Positions 27,053 to 36,269 are shown, counted from the first letter of the stretch. The stretch is 64,000 nt of DNA from Streptomyces sp. NRRL B-24484 (GCF_000717715.1 NZ_JOAI01000009.1:1-64000); one strand, 5' to 3'. Translations and numbers: made by a program. Notes: generated by a model not told the origin, from the sequence alone.

Positions 27053-28336
27053 TCAGTCGGGGAGGCCGGCCGCGACGGGGACGGCGAGGCCGGCGGCGGG
27101 CGTCCCGGTGGTGGGGGCGGTGGCGCGCAGGCGGCGGGTGCCGGTGGCGGCGATCAGCAGGGCGGTGGCAGCGGCGGCGGCGGGGACGACGTAGCCGGTG
27201 CCGCCGGGCAGGCGCTGGGCGACCGCGCCGCCGAGCGCCGAGCCGGCCGAGATGCCGACCAGGATCGCCGAGACCGCCGCCGCCATCGCCTCGTTCAGCC
27301 GGCCGGCCGGCACGAGCTGCTGGACGAGCGTCATCCCGCTCACCATGGTCGGCGCGGTGCCCGAGCCCGCCAGGAAGAGGGCCGCCGCCAGCACCGCGGG
27401 CCCGGCGCCGGAGAGCCCGGCCGCCGCCGGCAGCAGCATCAGGACGGCCATCGCGGCGACCCCGCCGAGCAGCCGGGCGACCGGGCCGCGGCGCGGCCGC
27501 AGCAGCCCGAACACCAGGCCCGAGACGCACGATCCGGCCGCCACCAGGCCGAGCAGCAGCCCGGCCAGCGAGCCGTGCCCGGTCGCGTCGGTGTACGCGA
27601 TGGTGGTGACCTCCATCGAGCCGAACACCACCCCGGTGGCGAGGAACATCGGCAGCAGCACCAGGAGACCGCCGCGCCCGCCGGCCGTCCGGTCGGTCCC
27701 GTTCGTCCGGTCGGCACCGGGGGTGCCGGCCGAGGCCGGGGCGAGCGGCGGCTCGGTGCCGCGCTGGGCGGAGAGCAGCAGGACGCCGGCCACGCAGAGC
27801 GCCGCCGAGGTGAGCAGTCCGGCCTCCGGGGTGAGCGCCCGGCAGAGCAGGACGGCCAGCACCGGGCCGAGCATGAAGCAGAGCTCGTCCAGCGCCTGTT
27901 CCAGGGAGTTGGCGAGGTGCTGACCGGCCTCGTCGCCGCGCAGCAGGTGGGCCCAGCGGGCCCGGACCATCCCGCCGACGTTCGGCGCCGTCGAGCAGGC
28001 GGCCCAGCAGAGGAACAGCGTCCAGTCGGGCGCGCCGGAGCGGAGGCAGAGCAGCAGTCCGGCCATCGGTGCCACGGCCGCCAGGACGGCCGGCACCGCG
28101 ACCCGGGCCTGCCCGTACCGGTCGACCAGGCGGCCCAGCAGCGGCAGCAGGACGGCGAGGGTGACCAGCCCGGCGGCGGAGACGGCCCCGGCCAGCGCGT
28201 AGGAGTGGCGCCGCTCCGAGATCAGGACGACGGCGGACACTCCGGTCATCGACATGGAGAGCCGGGCCGGCAGTCCGGCGAGGGTGAAGGCGAGCGCCCC
28301 GGGCAGGGCGAGGATGCGGCGGTACGAGGTGAACAC
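27053..28336 (-). CDS. MFS transporter
   Basis: A 427-aa, 12-helix major facilitator protein. Loop 2-3 has LLGRLVDRYGQARVAVP, and the centre carries a long hydrophilic loop (ASAGTPGADRTNGTDR). GTG 28336 is chosen because GGGAG is four bases upstream and the longer N-terminus has no membrane character. The divergent LysR-type gene is 131 bases away and probably controls it. Substrate unknown; an efflux role is the usual guess for this branch. Confidence 0.85.
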   Translation of the reverse strand: MFTSYRRILALPGALAFTLAGLPARLSMSMTGVSAVVLISERRHSYALAGAVSAAGLVTLAVLLPLLGRLVDRYGQARVAVPAVLAAVAPMAGLLLCLRSGAPDWTLFLCWAACSTAPNVGGMVRARWAHLLRGDEAGQHLANSLEQALDELCFMLGPVLAVLLCRALTPEAGLLTSAALCVAGVLLLSAQRGTEPPLAPASAGTPGADRTNGTDRTAGGRGGLLVLLPMFLATGVVFGSMEVTTIAYTDATGHGSLAGLLLGLVAAGSCVSGLVFGLLRPRRGPVARLLGGVAAMAVLMLLPAAAGLSGAGPAVLAAALFLAGSGTAPTMVSGMTLVQQLVPAGRLNEAMAAAVSAILVGISAGSALGGAVAQRLPGGTGYVVPAAAAATALLIAATGTRRLRATAPTTGTPAAGLAVPVAAGLPD

Positions 28337-28429
28337 GGGGCTCCCGGTCGAGGATCGGCGGTACCACCAGCCTGGCGGCGGGCCCGGCCGCCGGTCCAAC
28401 ACCTGTTCGGCCGGATCCACGCATCCCTG

Positions 28430-28458
28430 TTGTCAATCGTCGGACGGTTGCCTACGCT
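28430..28458 (+). promoter_or_regulatory. Promoter candidate for the LysR gene
   Basis: TTGTCA (28430-28435) and TACGCT (28453-28458) are 17 bases apart. Transcription would begin close to GTG 28468, so that GTG, not the one at 28462, is the likelier start. Confidence 0.65.
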
Positions 28459-28467
28459 GCCGTGATC

Positions 28468-29442
28468 GTGCCCCAGGACCTCCACCCCCGTCTGCTGCGC
28501 GGCTTCGTCGCGACCGCCGAGACCCTGCACTTCGGCCGGGCGGCGGCCCTGCTGCACCTCGCCCAGCAGGCGCTCAGCCGGGACGTCCGGACGCTGGAAC
28601 GGCAGTTGGGCGAGGTGCTGTTCCACCGGACCACCCGCAGCGTGCAGTTGACCCCGGCCGGGGAGGCGCTGCTGCCGCAGGCCCGCCGCCTGCTGGCCCT
28701 GCACGACGAGATCGTCTCCGCCGTCCGGGCCCGGCCGCTGCTGGTCGACCTCGGCAACGACGTGGACGGCGCCGACCTCACCCCGGGCCGCCTGCTCGCC
28801 GCGGCCCGCGCGGCCGAGCCGGAGGCCGAGCTGCTCGCCCGCTTCCACGGCGGACTGGCCGCCGGCGCGGCCGAGTTGCTCGCGCACCGGCTGGACGTGG
28901 CGTTCGGCCGGCACGCCGGCCTGCCCGCCCGGGTGCGGGCCCAACTCGCGCACGTACCGGTCCGGCTGGAGCCGATGGCGGTCTTCCTGCCGGCGGACCA
29001 CCCGCTGGCCGGTCGGGCGGCCGTCCCGCTGGCGGCCCTGGCGGGCCATCCCGTGGACGTCCTGGCCGGCAATCCGGCCACCACCGAGTGGACGGACCTC
29101 GGACTCGACCTGCTGGCGGCCCACGGCCTGACGGCCGCCCCCGGACACGCCCCGCCGGTCGGCGTCCCGGAGCTCGCCCGCTACCTCGCCCGTCACCGCG
29201 AGCCGGTGCTGACCACCGTCGGCGGTCCCGAGGTGCCGGGCTGCGTCACCCGGCCGCTGGTCGACCCGGTGCCGCTCAGCCTGGTGGGCCTGGTGCACCG
29301 GCCGGGCCTGCGCCATCCCGGGCTGACTGCGCTGCTCGGGGCGGCGACGGACCTGGGACGCAGGGAGGGCTGGCTGCGGCGCCCGCCGGGCAGCTGGCTG
29401 CCGGTGGAGGACGCCGCCGCCCTGCTGCCCGGACCGGGATGA
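28468..29442 (+). CDS. LysR family transcriptional regulator
   Basis: A 324-aa regulator with an N-terminal winged helix (LRGFVATAETLHFGRAA, LAQQALSRDVRTLERQLG, LFHRTTRSVQLTPAG) and a shortened effector domain. GTG 28468 follows the -10 hexamer TACGCT by nine bases with no ribosome site; GTG 28462 is the alternative. It is divergent from the MFS gene, the classic LysR arrangement, so it probably activates or represses that transporter. Its 3' end converges on the tautomerase gene. Confidence 0.87.
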   Translation: MPQDLHPRLLRGFVATAETLHFGRAAALLHLAQQALSRDVRTLERQLGEVLFHRTTRSVQLTPAGEALLPQARRLLALHDEIVSAVRARPLLVDLGNDVDGADLTPGRLLAAARAAEPEAELLARFHGGLAAGAAELLAHRLDVAFGRHAGLPARVRAQLAHVPVRLEPMAVFLPADHPLAGRAAVPLAALAGHPVDVLAGNPATTEWTDLGLDLLAAHGLTAAPGHAPPVGVPELARYLARHREPVLTTVGGPEVPGCVTRPLVDPVPLSLVGLVHRPGLRHPGLTALLGAATDLGRREGWLRRPPGSWLPVEDAAALLPGPG

Positions 29443-29464
29443 TCCACCCGCCCCCGTGGCGCGG

Positions 29465-29647
29465 CTACTTGTCCGCGATCAGCGTGCCGGCGGCGCCCCA
29501 GCTGTCGGCCGGAACCTCGTGGATCCACACCTGGACGGTCTCGGCCGGGATCTCGTAGGCCTCGACGAAGGCGTCGGTGATCTTCTTGACCAGCTCGCGC
29601 TTCAGCTCGACGGTGCGGGGGCCCTGCTGCACGGTGACGATCGGCAT
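29465..29647 (-). CDS. 4-oxalocrotonate tautomerase family protein
   Basis: A 60-aa protein with the family length and pattern. Pro1, exposed after Met removal, is the catalytic base (MPIVTVQQGPRT), followed by KRELVKKITDAFVEAY and VQVWIHEVPADSWGAAG. Such enzymes interconvert enol and keto acids; many paralogues have unknown substrates. GAGGAG precedes the ATG. A LysR gene lies upstream in the same orientation with 140 bases between. Confidence 0.9.
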   Translation of the reverse strand: MPIVTVQQGPRTVELKRELVKKITDAFVEAYEIPAETVQVWIHEVPADSWGAAGTLIADK

Positions 29648-29787
29648 GGTGATCTCCTCGGTCCTCGGCCGTCCGGTGCGGCTCCTCCGCCCGGTCCGGC
29701 CTCCTGGGAAGAGTCCACACCCGGGGGCGGGCCGCGACCCAGACCCGATCGGCTCTGGCAGCGATCACGAACCCTGATCGTTGCAGT

Positions 29788-30696
29788 TCACGGGTGGTTG
29801 TCGGGGGGTGTGGCCGGCGGTGCCGGGTCCTGTCGGCAGGCGCCGAGCAGCAGTCGGGGCAGCGGCGTGCCGGGCCGGACGGCGAGCGAGGTCGGGAGGG
29901 CGAGGCGGGGCGTGCGCAGCGGGCGGAAGGCCACCCGGCCGGACACCGTCCGGCGGGCGTTCTCCGTGTAGACCACCGTCCAGCTGGCCGGGCCGGAGCC
30001 GATGGCGGCGAGGGTGTCCTGCAGGGTGCCGGAGGGCGGGCCCGGGAGCGGTTCGAAACCGGCCTCGCGGCAGGCGGCCGTCACCAGGTCGACCAGCGCG
30101 GGGTGGTTGCGCCGTTCGGTCAGCCGCAGCGGGAGGCGGGCGAGGTCGGCGAGGTCGATCGCGTCATGCCGGGCGAGCGGGTGCCGGGCGGGCAGGGCGA
30201 CGGTCAACTCGTCCTCCCAGAGCGGGAGGAGACGCAGTTCGCCGTCCTGCTCCGGTGGGACGCCGCGGACGAAGGCGGCGTCGAGCCGGCCGTCGGCGAG
30301 CCGGGCGAGCCGTTCGGCGGCGGGCAGGGCGCAGAGTTCCACCTCGACGCCGGGGGCGTGCCGCTCGTAGGCGTCGAGGATGCGGTCGAGGCGGGCGCCG
30401 AGGCCGGTGACCGTGCCGAGGCGGAGGCGGTCCGGGGTGGTGAGCGAGGCGGCGAGGGTGCGGGCGGACCGTTCGGCGTCCAGCACCGCCCGGGCCGCGG
30501 GCAGGAAGCGCTCGCCGCTCGGGGTGAGCCGGACGTGGCGCGGCGAACGGTCGAACAGCTCGACCTTCAACTCCCGCTCCAGGCGCCGGACCTGCTGGCT
30601 GACGGCGGGCTGGCCGAGCAGCAGCCGTTCGGCCGCCCGGCCGAAGTGCAGCTCCTCGGCGACGGCGACGAAGCAGTGCAACTGCCGCAGTTCCAT
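29788..30696 (-). CDS. LysR family transcriptional regulator
   Basis: A 302-aa LysR protein starting MELRQLHCFVAVAEELHF at ATG 30696. The winged helix shows LLLGQPAVSQQVRRLEREL, followed by a periplasmic-binding-like effector domain (TVTGLGARLDRILDAYE, LRLLPLWEDELTVALPARH). It transcribes towards the tautomerase gene. A GGGGG stretch lies 8-9 bases before the ATG. A longer N-terminal reading to 30759 adds low-quality sequence and is rejected. Confidence 0.88.
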   Translation of the reverse strand: MELRQLHCFVAVAEELHFGRAAERLLLGQPAVSQQVRRLERELKVELFDRSPRHVRLTPSGERFLPAARAVLDAERSARTLAASLTTPDRLRLGTVTGLGARLDRILDAYERHAPGVEVELCALPAAERLARLADGRLDAAFVRGVPPEQDGELRLLPLWEDELTVALPARHPLARHDAIDLADLARLPLRLTERRNHPALVDLVTAACREAGFEPLPGPPSGTLQDTLAAIGSGPASWTVVYTENARRTVSGRVAFRPLRTPRLALPTSLAVRPGTPLPRLLLGACRQDPAPPATPPDNHP

Positions 30697-30764
30697 GGCC
30701 GTACCCCCGTTCGACCAGCGACTGTAGCCGAGGCGGACCGGCCGGCCGGGGCCGGGCACGGCGG

Positions 30765-30793
30765 CGCCCCCGCCGTCGGTGTCGGCGGGGGCG
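30765..30793 (-). terminator. Terminator hairpin after the YceI gene
   Basis: An 11-bp perfect stem (30765-30775 with 30783-30793) with a seven-base loop sits 32 bases beyond the YceI stop. Confidence 0.7.
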
Positions 30794-30825
30794 TGGCCGG
30801 GGTGCTGCTGCGAACCGTCCTGCCG

Positions 30826-31440
30826 TCAGGCGGACTTCACGGCGGAGATGTCGAAGGTGAGCTTGACCTTCTCGCCGATCAGCACGCCGCCGGTCTCCAG
30901 CGCGGCGTTGTAGGTCAGGCCCCACTCGGTGCGGTCGACGGTGGTGCGGCCCTCGAAGCCGATCCGGGCGGCGCCGTACGGGTCGGTGGCGTGGCCGGTG
31001 TAGTCGAGGTCGAGGACGACCGGCTTGGTGACGTCCTTGATGGTGAGGTCACCGGTCATCCGGTAGGTGTCCTCGCCGATCCGCTCGGCGGAGGTGGAGG
31101 TGAACCGGATCTCCGGGTAGCTCTCGGCGGCGAAGAAGTCGCCGGTGCGCAGGTGCTCGTCGCGCTGGGCCTGGCTGGTGTCCACGCTGGCGACCTTGAT
31201 CACCAGCTCGGCGGAGGAGTTGCCGGGCTCGGCGCCGTCGAGCTTGAGCTTGCCGTCGTACTCGGTGAACTCGCCGCGGACGTTGGTCACCATCGCGTGG
31301 CGGACGGCGAAGCCGATCCGGCTGTGCGCGGGGTCGATGGCCCACTCGCCGCTCAGGTGGCCCAGGTCCGGGCCGTTGACGGCGGCCGGGGTGGTGGCGA
31401 CGGCGGTGGCGGTGTCGTTGCGGCGGCTGAAGATGCCCAT
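30826..31440 (-). CDS. YceI family protein
   Basis: A 204-aa lipocalin-like beta-barrel of the YceI family, whose members bind polyisoprenoid or other hydrophobic ligands. Characteristic segments are GEWAIDPAHSRIGFAVRHAM, VTNVRGEFTEYDGKL, DEHLRTGDFFAAESYPEIRF and MTGDLTIKDVTKPV. The N-terminus (MGIFSRRNDTATAV) is not a signal peptide, so this copy is likely cytoplasmic. AGAGGAG precedes the ATG. The upstream region carries repeated TTGAAC hexamers. Confidence 0.92.
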   Translation of the reverse strand: MGIFSRRNDTATAVATTPAAVNGPDLGHLSGEWAIDPAHSRIGFAVRHAMVTNVRGEFTEYDGKLKLDGAEPGNSSAELVIKVASVDTSQAQRDEHLRTGDFFAAESYPEIRFTSTSAERIGEDTYRMTGDLTIKDVTKPVVLDLDYTGHATDPYGAARIGFEGRTTVDRTEWGLTYNAALETGGVLIGEKVKLTFDISAVKSA

Positions 31441-31458
31441 GGCTCACTCCTCTGGTAC

Positions 31459-31523
31459 GAAGCCATATTGTTTAGGCTTCAACTTGTTGGCTCCACCATA
31501 ACCCCATCTGGTTCAAAGTTCAA
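31459..31523 (-). promoter_or_regulatory. Promoter and repeat region upstream of the YceI gene
   Basis: Minus-strand TTGAAC (31523-31518) and TATGGT (31500-31495) are 17 bases apart. A second TTGAAC copy (31516-31511) lies in the spacer. Nearer the gene, GAAGCC (31459-31464) and GGCTTC (31475-31480) form an inverted repeat with a ten-base AT-rich centre. The region is distinctly AT-rich for this genome. A MarR-type operator is one reading. Confidence 0.5.
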
Positions 31524-31626
31524 CCACTGGGTCCGTCGAGTGGCGGGACGGCGCCGGAACGGGGCCGGGGCGGCCTCCGGATTCCCCCGGTTAGGGTGAA
31601 CCGGTCGGCCCACGGAAGGTTCACCC

Positions 31627-34600
31627 ATGGACGCGCTGCACGCCCTCTGGCAGGACGGCGGCCGGCTCGCCCTCTGGGCCGAGAGCGGAGCCGCGTACCG
31701 CGACCGGCCGACCCGCCCCGCCGCCGGACCGGGGGCCGGCCCCGCCAGGCACCCCTACGCCCACCCCGCCGCGGGCACCGCCCGCCTGCTCGCCGGACTC
31801 GGCCCCGGCCCCGGCTGGCTCGCCGCACAGGCCGCCGAACGCTGGACCACCCTGCACCTGCCCTCGCTCGGCGGCGCCCCCGCCCCCTCGCCCCAGCTGC
31901 CGGCCGGCACCCGCCCGCAGGGCGCCGCCCCCACCCCCTGGCGGGTGCCCGTCCTCGTCCTCGAAGGCCCGCACACGGCCCAACTGCTCGGCGCCCTCTT
32001 CGACCCGGACCGCGCCACCGCCCACTGCCAGCCCGACGACGGCCCGCCCACCGAGATCGCCTACGGCTCCTCGCTGCGCTGGCTCACCGCCGTGCACGAC
32101 CTCGCCTGGCGGATGGTCGGCCGCGGCCGCGTCCTGCCCGCCCTGCGCGAGGACGGCGGCACCCCGTACGCCTGCTGGCGGCCCGCACCCGACGGCGAGG
32201 ACCGCGCCGAGGCCGCCGCCCTCGCCGCCGGCTGCCCCCGGGTCTGCCTCGCCGCCGACCCGGCCGCCGCCGCGGGCCGCCGCCGGGCCGACGGCCTGCT
32301 CGCCGACGCGCTCGACACCCTCACCGACCTGGAGGCCCGGGCCGCCCTCGCCGACCTGCCGCCCCCGCCCGGCGACGACCCCTGGCTCACCGCCCTGCAC
32401 ACCTCCGACGGCCGCCTCGACACCGTCCCCGACGGCCTCGCCGAACGCCTCGCCGCCTGGCACGCCCGGGTCCCCGCCGACCCGGCCGTCCGCCTGGTGC
32501 TCCGCCTCGTCGAACCGCTCGGCCCCACCGAGGACGAACCCGAGGACGAACCCGAGGGCCGCCCGGACGACGACTGGCGGCTCGACCTGCTGCTCCGGGC
32601 CACCGACCGGCCGTCGCTGCTCGTCCCCGCCGCCGACCTGTGGACGGAGGGCCCCGGCCACGCCGCCCTCGCCCGCACCGTCCCGGACCCCGCGGCCGCG
32701 CTCGCCGCCGAACTCGACCGGGCCGCCCTGATCCACCCCGCCCTGCGCGCCGCCGCCCGCGAGATCAGGCCCACCGGCCTCGCCCTCGACCGGACCGGCG
32801 CCCTCGCCTTCCTCCGCGACGCCGCCCCCGCCCTCGACCGCGCCGGCTTCGGCATCCTGCTGCCCGCCTGGTGGCAGCGCCGCCCCCGGCTCGGACTCAC
32901 CCTCACCGCCCGCACCGCCACCCCCGGCGCCGTCGACCGGCCCTCCCGCATCGACCGCGACGACCTGCTCGCCTTCCGCTGGCAGGCCGCCCTCGGCGAC
33001 ACCCCCCTCACCGAGGACGAACTCGCCGACCTCGCCGCCGCCCAACAGGGACTCGTCCGCCTCCGCGGCCGCTGGACGGAGGTCGACACCGTCCAGATCC
33101 GCGCCGCCCACGCCTTCCTCACCCGGCACGCCACCGGCACCATGGACCGCACCGAGCTGCTGCGGCTCGCCCTCGACGACACCGCCCACATCGCCGGACT
33201 CCCGGTCACCGCCGTCCACGCCGACGGCCCGATCGGCGACCTGCTCGCCGGCCGGGCCGGCACGGAACCGGCCGACGCCGCCGACCCCGCGGGCGCCGCC
33301 GCCCCGCCCGGCTTCCACGGCGAACTCCGCCCCTACCAGCGGCGCGGCGCCGCCTGGCTGCACGCCCTCGGCCGACTCGGCCTCGGCGCCGTCCTCGCCG
33401 ACGACATGGGCCTCGGCAAGACCGTCCAGACCCTCGCCCTGCTCGCCCGCGAACACGCCGAGGGTGCCGACGGCCCCACCCTGCTGGTCTGCCCGACCTC
33501 CGTGGTCGGCACCTGGCAGCGGGAGGCCGCCCGCTTCACCCCCGGCCTGCGCGTCCTGGTCCACCACGGCCCCGAGCGCGGCACCGCCCGCGCCGCCGCG
33601 GCCACCGCGGACCTGGTCGTCACCAGCTACGACACCGTCCGCCGCGACGCCGCCGACCTCGCCGCCGTGCACTGGCGGCGGATCGTCGCCGACGAGGCCC
33701 AGGCCGTCAAGAACACCGCCACCGACCGCTCCCGCGCCCTGCGCTCGCTGCCCTCCGGCCCGCGGATCGCCCTCACCGGCACCCCCGTGGAGAACCGGCT
33801 CGCCGAACTCCACGCCGTCCTCGACTTCGCCAACCCGGGACTCTTCGGCAGCGCCGAGTCCTTCCGCGAACGCTTCGCCGTCCCCGTCGAGCGGAACGCC
33901 AACCCGGCCGCCGCCGAACGGCTGCGCCGGCTCGCCGGGCCGTTCCTGCTGCGCCGGGTCAAGCGCGACCCCGCGATCGCCCTCGACCTGCCCGCCAAGC
34001 AGGAGTTCACCGTCCCGTGCGGGCTGACCGCCGAACAGGCCGGCCTCTACCGGGCCGTGGTCGCCGACCTGCTGCAGCGCGTCGACGGCGTCCGCGGCGT
34101 CGAACGCAGGGGCGCGGTGCTCTCCGCCCTCGGCCGGCTCAAGCAGGTCTGCAACCACCCCGCCCAACTCGTCCGCGACCGCGGCCCGCTGGCCGGCCGC
34201 TCGGGCAAGATCGACCGGCTGGAGGAGATCCTCGCCGCGGCCCTCGCGGGCGGCGAGCGCACCCTCGTCTTCAGCCAGTACACCGAGTTCACCGCCCGGC
34301 TCCGCCCCCACCTCGCCGAACGGCTCGGCACCGAGGTCCTCCACCTGCACGGCGGCACCCCCCGGGTCGAACGCGAGCGGCTCGTCCGGCGCTTCCAGGA
34401 GCCGGACGGGCCGGGGGTGTTCCTGCTCTCGCTGCGGGCCGGCGGCACCGGCCTCACCCTCACCGCCGCCAACCAGGTCGTCCACCTCGACCGGTGGTGG
34501 AACCCGGCCGTCGAGGACCAGGCCACCGACCGCGTGCACCGGATCGGCCAGCGCCGCGGCGTCCAGGTCCGGCGGCTGGTCTGCACCGGCACCGTCGAGG

Positions 34601-34740
34601 AACGGATCGCCGAACTCGTCGAGGCCAAGCGCACCCTGGCCGACAGCGTCGTCGGCGAGGGGGAGCAGTGGATCACCGAACTCTCCGCCGACGCCCTGCG
34701 CGACCTGCTCACCCTCTCCGCCGACGCCACGGGAGCCTGA
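31627..34740 (+). CDS. SNF2/HepA-family DEAD/DEAH-type helicase
   Basis: A 1037-aa Snf2-like ATPase. The N-terminal half (about 1-570) is an accessory region typical of bacterial HepA-type proteins. The motor follows: motif I LADDMGLGKTVQT (about residue 591), motif II DEAQ (about 688), motif III LTGTPVENR, then the second RecA lobe with VFSQYTEF, LHGGTPRVERE, and motif VI HRIGQRRGVQVRR (about 970). Such proteins translocate on double-stranded DNA and remodel protein-DNA complexes. There is no nuclease or defence partner nearby; the only coupled gene is a 71-aa protein that begins 5 bases downstream. GGAAGG precedes ATG 31627. Confidence 0.93.
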   Translation: MDALHALWQDGGRLALWAESGAAYRDRPTRPAAGPGAGPARHPYAHPAAGTARLLAGLGPGPGWLAAQAAERWTTLHLPSLGGAPAPSPQLPAGTRPQGAAPTPWRVPVLVLEGPHTAQLLGALFDPDRATAHCQPDDGPPTEIAYGSSLRWLTAVHDLAWRMVGRGRVLPALREDGGTPYACWRPAPDGEDRAEAAALAAGCPRVCLAADPAAAAGRRRADGLLADALDTLTDLEARAALADLPPPPGDDPWLTALHTSDGRLDTVPDGLAERLAAWHARVPADPAVRLVLRLVEPLGPTEDEPEDEPEGRPDDDWRLDLLLRATDRPSLLVPAADLWTEGPGHAALARTVPDPAAALAAELDRAALIHPALRAAAREIRPTGLALDRTGALAFLRDAAPALDRAGFGILLPAWWQRRPRLGLTLTARTATPGAVDRPSRIDRDDLLAFRWQAALGDTPLTEDELADLAAAQQGLVRLRGRWTEVDTVQIRAAHAFLTRHATGTMDRTELLRLALDDTAHIAGLPVTAVHADGPIGDLLAGRAGTEPADAADPAGAAAPPGFHGELRPYQRRGAAWLHALGRLGLGAVLADDMGLGKTVQTLALLAREHAEGADGPTLLVCPTSVVGTWQREAARFTPGLRVLVHHGPERGTARAAAATADLVVTSYDTVRRDAADLAAVHWRRIVADEAQAVKNTATDRSRALRSLPSGPRIALTGTPVENRLAELHAVLDFANPGLFGSAESFRERFAVPVERNANPAAAERLRRLAGPFLLRRVKRDPAIALDLPAKQEFTVPCGLTAEQAGLYRAVVADLLQRVDGVRGVERRGAVLSALGRLKQVCNHPAQLVRDRGPLAGRSGKIDRLEEILAAALAGGERTLVFSQYTEFTARLRPHLAERLGTEVLHLHGGTPRVERERLVRRFQEPDGPGVFLLSLRAGGTGLTLTAANQVVHLDRWWNPAVEDQATDRVHRIGQRRGVQVRRLVCTGTVEERIAELVEAKRTLADSVVGEGEQWITELSADALRDLLTLSADATGA

Positions 34741-34745
34741 CCGCG

Positions 34746-34961
34746 ATGACCGACGAACGGCCCGCCGGACGCCCGGCCGGCACCACGACCGGACCGGACC
34801 GCGCGTTCTGGGACGGCGACTTCACCCTCCGCGCCCACGGCGACGACCGGCCGGCGGCCCCCGCCCTGGATCCGCTCGGACCCTCCGGCAGCACCGTCCG
34901 GGGCCGCGACCTGGCCGACCTCCTCGCGCCCGCCTACCGGCGGTTCACCGGCACCGGCTGA
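34746..34961 (+). CDS. Small protein following the SNF2 helicase
   Basis: A 71-aa acidic protein (FWDGDFTLRAHGDDRPA, LDPLGPSGSTVRGRDLADLL) that begins 5 bases after the helicase stop. Its GGGAG is 12 bases upstream, so translation probably depends on coupling. It has no Cys, no membrane segment and no family I recognise. The C-terminal DLADLLAPAYRRFT could form a short helix that docks on the helicase; this is speculation. Confidence 0.6.
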   Translation: MTDERPAGRPAGTTTGPDRAFWDGDFTLRAHGDDRPAAPALDPLGPSGSTVRGRDLADLLAPAYRRFTGTG

Positions 34962-34988
34962 CCGCACCCGTGCCCGTGTGCCGCCCGG

Positions 34989-35015
34989 TGTCACGTTTCC
35001 GGGCGCCGCGTCGTC
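34989..35015 (+). promoter_or_regulatory. ECF41-type promoter candidate
   Basis: TGTCACG (34989-34995), 16 bases, then CGTC (35012-35015). This closely matches the TGTCACA/CGTC promoter described for ECF41 sigma factors, whose targets are often carboxymuconolactone-decarboxylase-like genes such as the one that starts 40 bases downstream. No ECF41 gene is in this window. Confidence 0.5.
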
Positions 35016-35054
35016 CCCCTCCGAGAACAACGCGACGACCCAGGAGGCACGGCC

Positions 35055-35615
35055 ATGGCCCGCATACCGCTCACCCCGCCCCGCACCCTGCTCAACCGCA
35101 TCGGCGCCTGGTACTGCCGGCGGACGTACGGCAAGGTCCTCGATCCCGGGCTCGCCCTCGGCCACAACGGCCGGGTGCTGCTGTCGTTCGTCCGGATGGA
35201 GCGCGGCGTCGCCCGCTGGAACGCCCTCGACCCCGGCCTCAAGCACCTCGCCGTGATGGCCGCCGCCGCCCGGATCAACTGCTCCTGGTGCCTGGACTAC
35301 GGCCACTGGGAGGCGGACGGGCTCGGCCTGCCGCTCCGGAAGATCGCCCTGGTGCCGCAGTGGCGGGAGCACACCGAGGCGTTCACCGAACTCGAACTGC
35401 AGGTGATGGCCTACGCCGAGGCGGTGACCGAGACCGAGCCCGCCGTCACCGACGAACTCGCCGCCACCCTGCTCGCCCGGCTCGGCGAGGCCGCCTTCGT
35501 CGAACTCACCGCCATGGCCGCACTGGAGAACTTCCGCTCGCGCATCAACAGCGCGTTCGGCCTGACCAGCCAGGGCTTCTCCGAGGCCTGCGCCGTCCCG
35601 GCCCGGACGGCGTAG
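35055..35615 (+). CDS. Carboxymuconolactone decarboxylase / AhpD-like protein
   Basis: A 186-aa all-helical protein of the CMD/AhpD superfamily. The redox motif is INCSWCLDYGHW: a CxxC with a His five residues on, as in AhpD peroxidase partners. The rest (LAVMAAAARI, MAYAEAVTETEPAVTDEL, LTAMAALENFRSRINSAFG) fits the family. It probably uses the two cysteines for peroxide or thiol redox chemistry. GGAGG precedes the ATG. The upstream element resembling an ECF41 promoter supports a stress-induced role. Confidence 0.9.
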   Translation: MARIPLTPPRTLLNRIGAWYCRRTYGKVLDPGLALGHNGRVLLSFVRMERGVARWNALDPGLKHLAVMAAAARINCSWCLDYGHWEADGLGLPLRKIALVPQWREHTEAFTELELQVMAYAEAVTETEPAVTDELAATLLARLGEAAFVELTAMAALENFRSRINSAFGLTSQGFSEACAVPARTA

Positions 35616-35696
35616 CCGTCCGGCGCACCGCCGGGTCCGGACCGGGTGGCGGAAAACCCACTGCGCGGCCGACCGGCCGGCTGGCAGGGTGGGCCG

Positions 35697-36269
35697 GTGA
35701 CCGAACTGCGCCAGATCCGGGCCGACTTCGACGAGCGCACCATCGTCGTCTACCAGGCGTACGGGCCGGCGATCGCCGGCCCGGCCGTCGCCGCCGGGCG
35801 GTTCGTCGAGCCGTTCTCGCGCGGCCGGATGACCTGGATCAAGCCCTCCTTCCGCTGGCTGATGCACCGCAGCAACTGGGCCCGCAAGCCCGGGCAGGAA
35901 CGGGTGCTGGCCGTACGGATCACCCGCGAGGGCTGGGAGCACGCGCTGGCCTCGGCCGCCCCGACCAGCGGGGACCAGGACGCACTCGCCCGGGCCGCGG
36001 TGCACGTCCAGTGGGACCCGGAGCGGTCCGCCGCCGGCGCCGCGCTCAACCACTACAGCATCCAGATCGGGGTGGGCCGCGCCATGATCGGCACCTTCGT
36101 CGACGAGTGGACCGTCTCGGTCACCGACCTCACCCCGCAGGTGCACCGGATCGCCGGGCTGATCCGTGCCGGACGGAACGCCCAGGCCGTCCGGCTGCTG
36201 CCGCCCGAGCGCCCCTACCCGCTGGCGCCCGACCTGGCCCGCAGCCTGGGGGTCACCCCGCGCCGCTGA
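35697..36269 (+). CDS. DUF4291 family protein
   Basis: A 190-aa protein from GTG 35697 with the DUF4291 signature (FDERTIVVYQAYGPAIA, RMTWIKPSFRWLMHRS, RVLAVRITREGWE, ALNHYSIQIGVGRAM). The family has no established function. It lies 81 bases after the AhpD-like gene in the same direction and may be independently transcribed. An in-frame extension to 35646 has no ribosome site. Confidence 0.85.
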   Translation: MTELRQIRADFDERTIVVYQAYGPAIAGPAVAAGRFVEPFSRGRMTWIKPSFRWLMHRSNWARKPGQERVLAVRITREGWEHALASAAPTSGDQDALARAAVHVQWDPERSAAGAALNHYSIQIGVGRAMIGTFVDEWTVSVTDLTPQVHRIAGLIRAGRNAQAVRLLPPERPYPLAPDLARSLGVTPRR

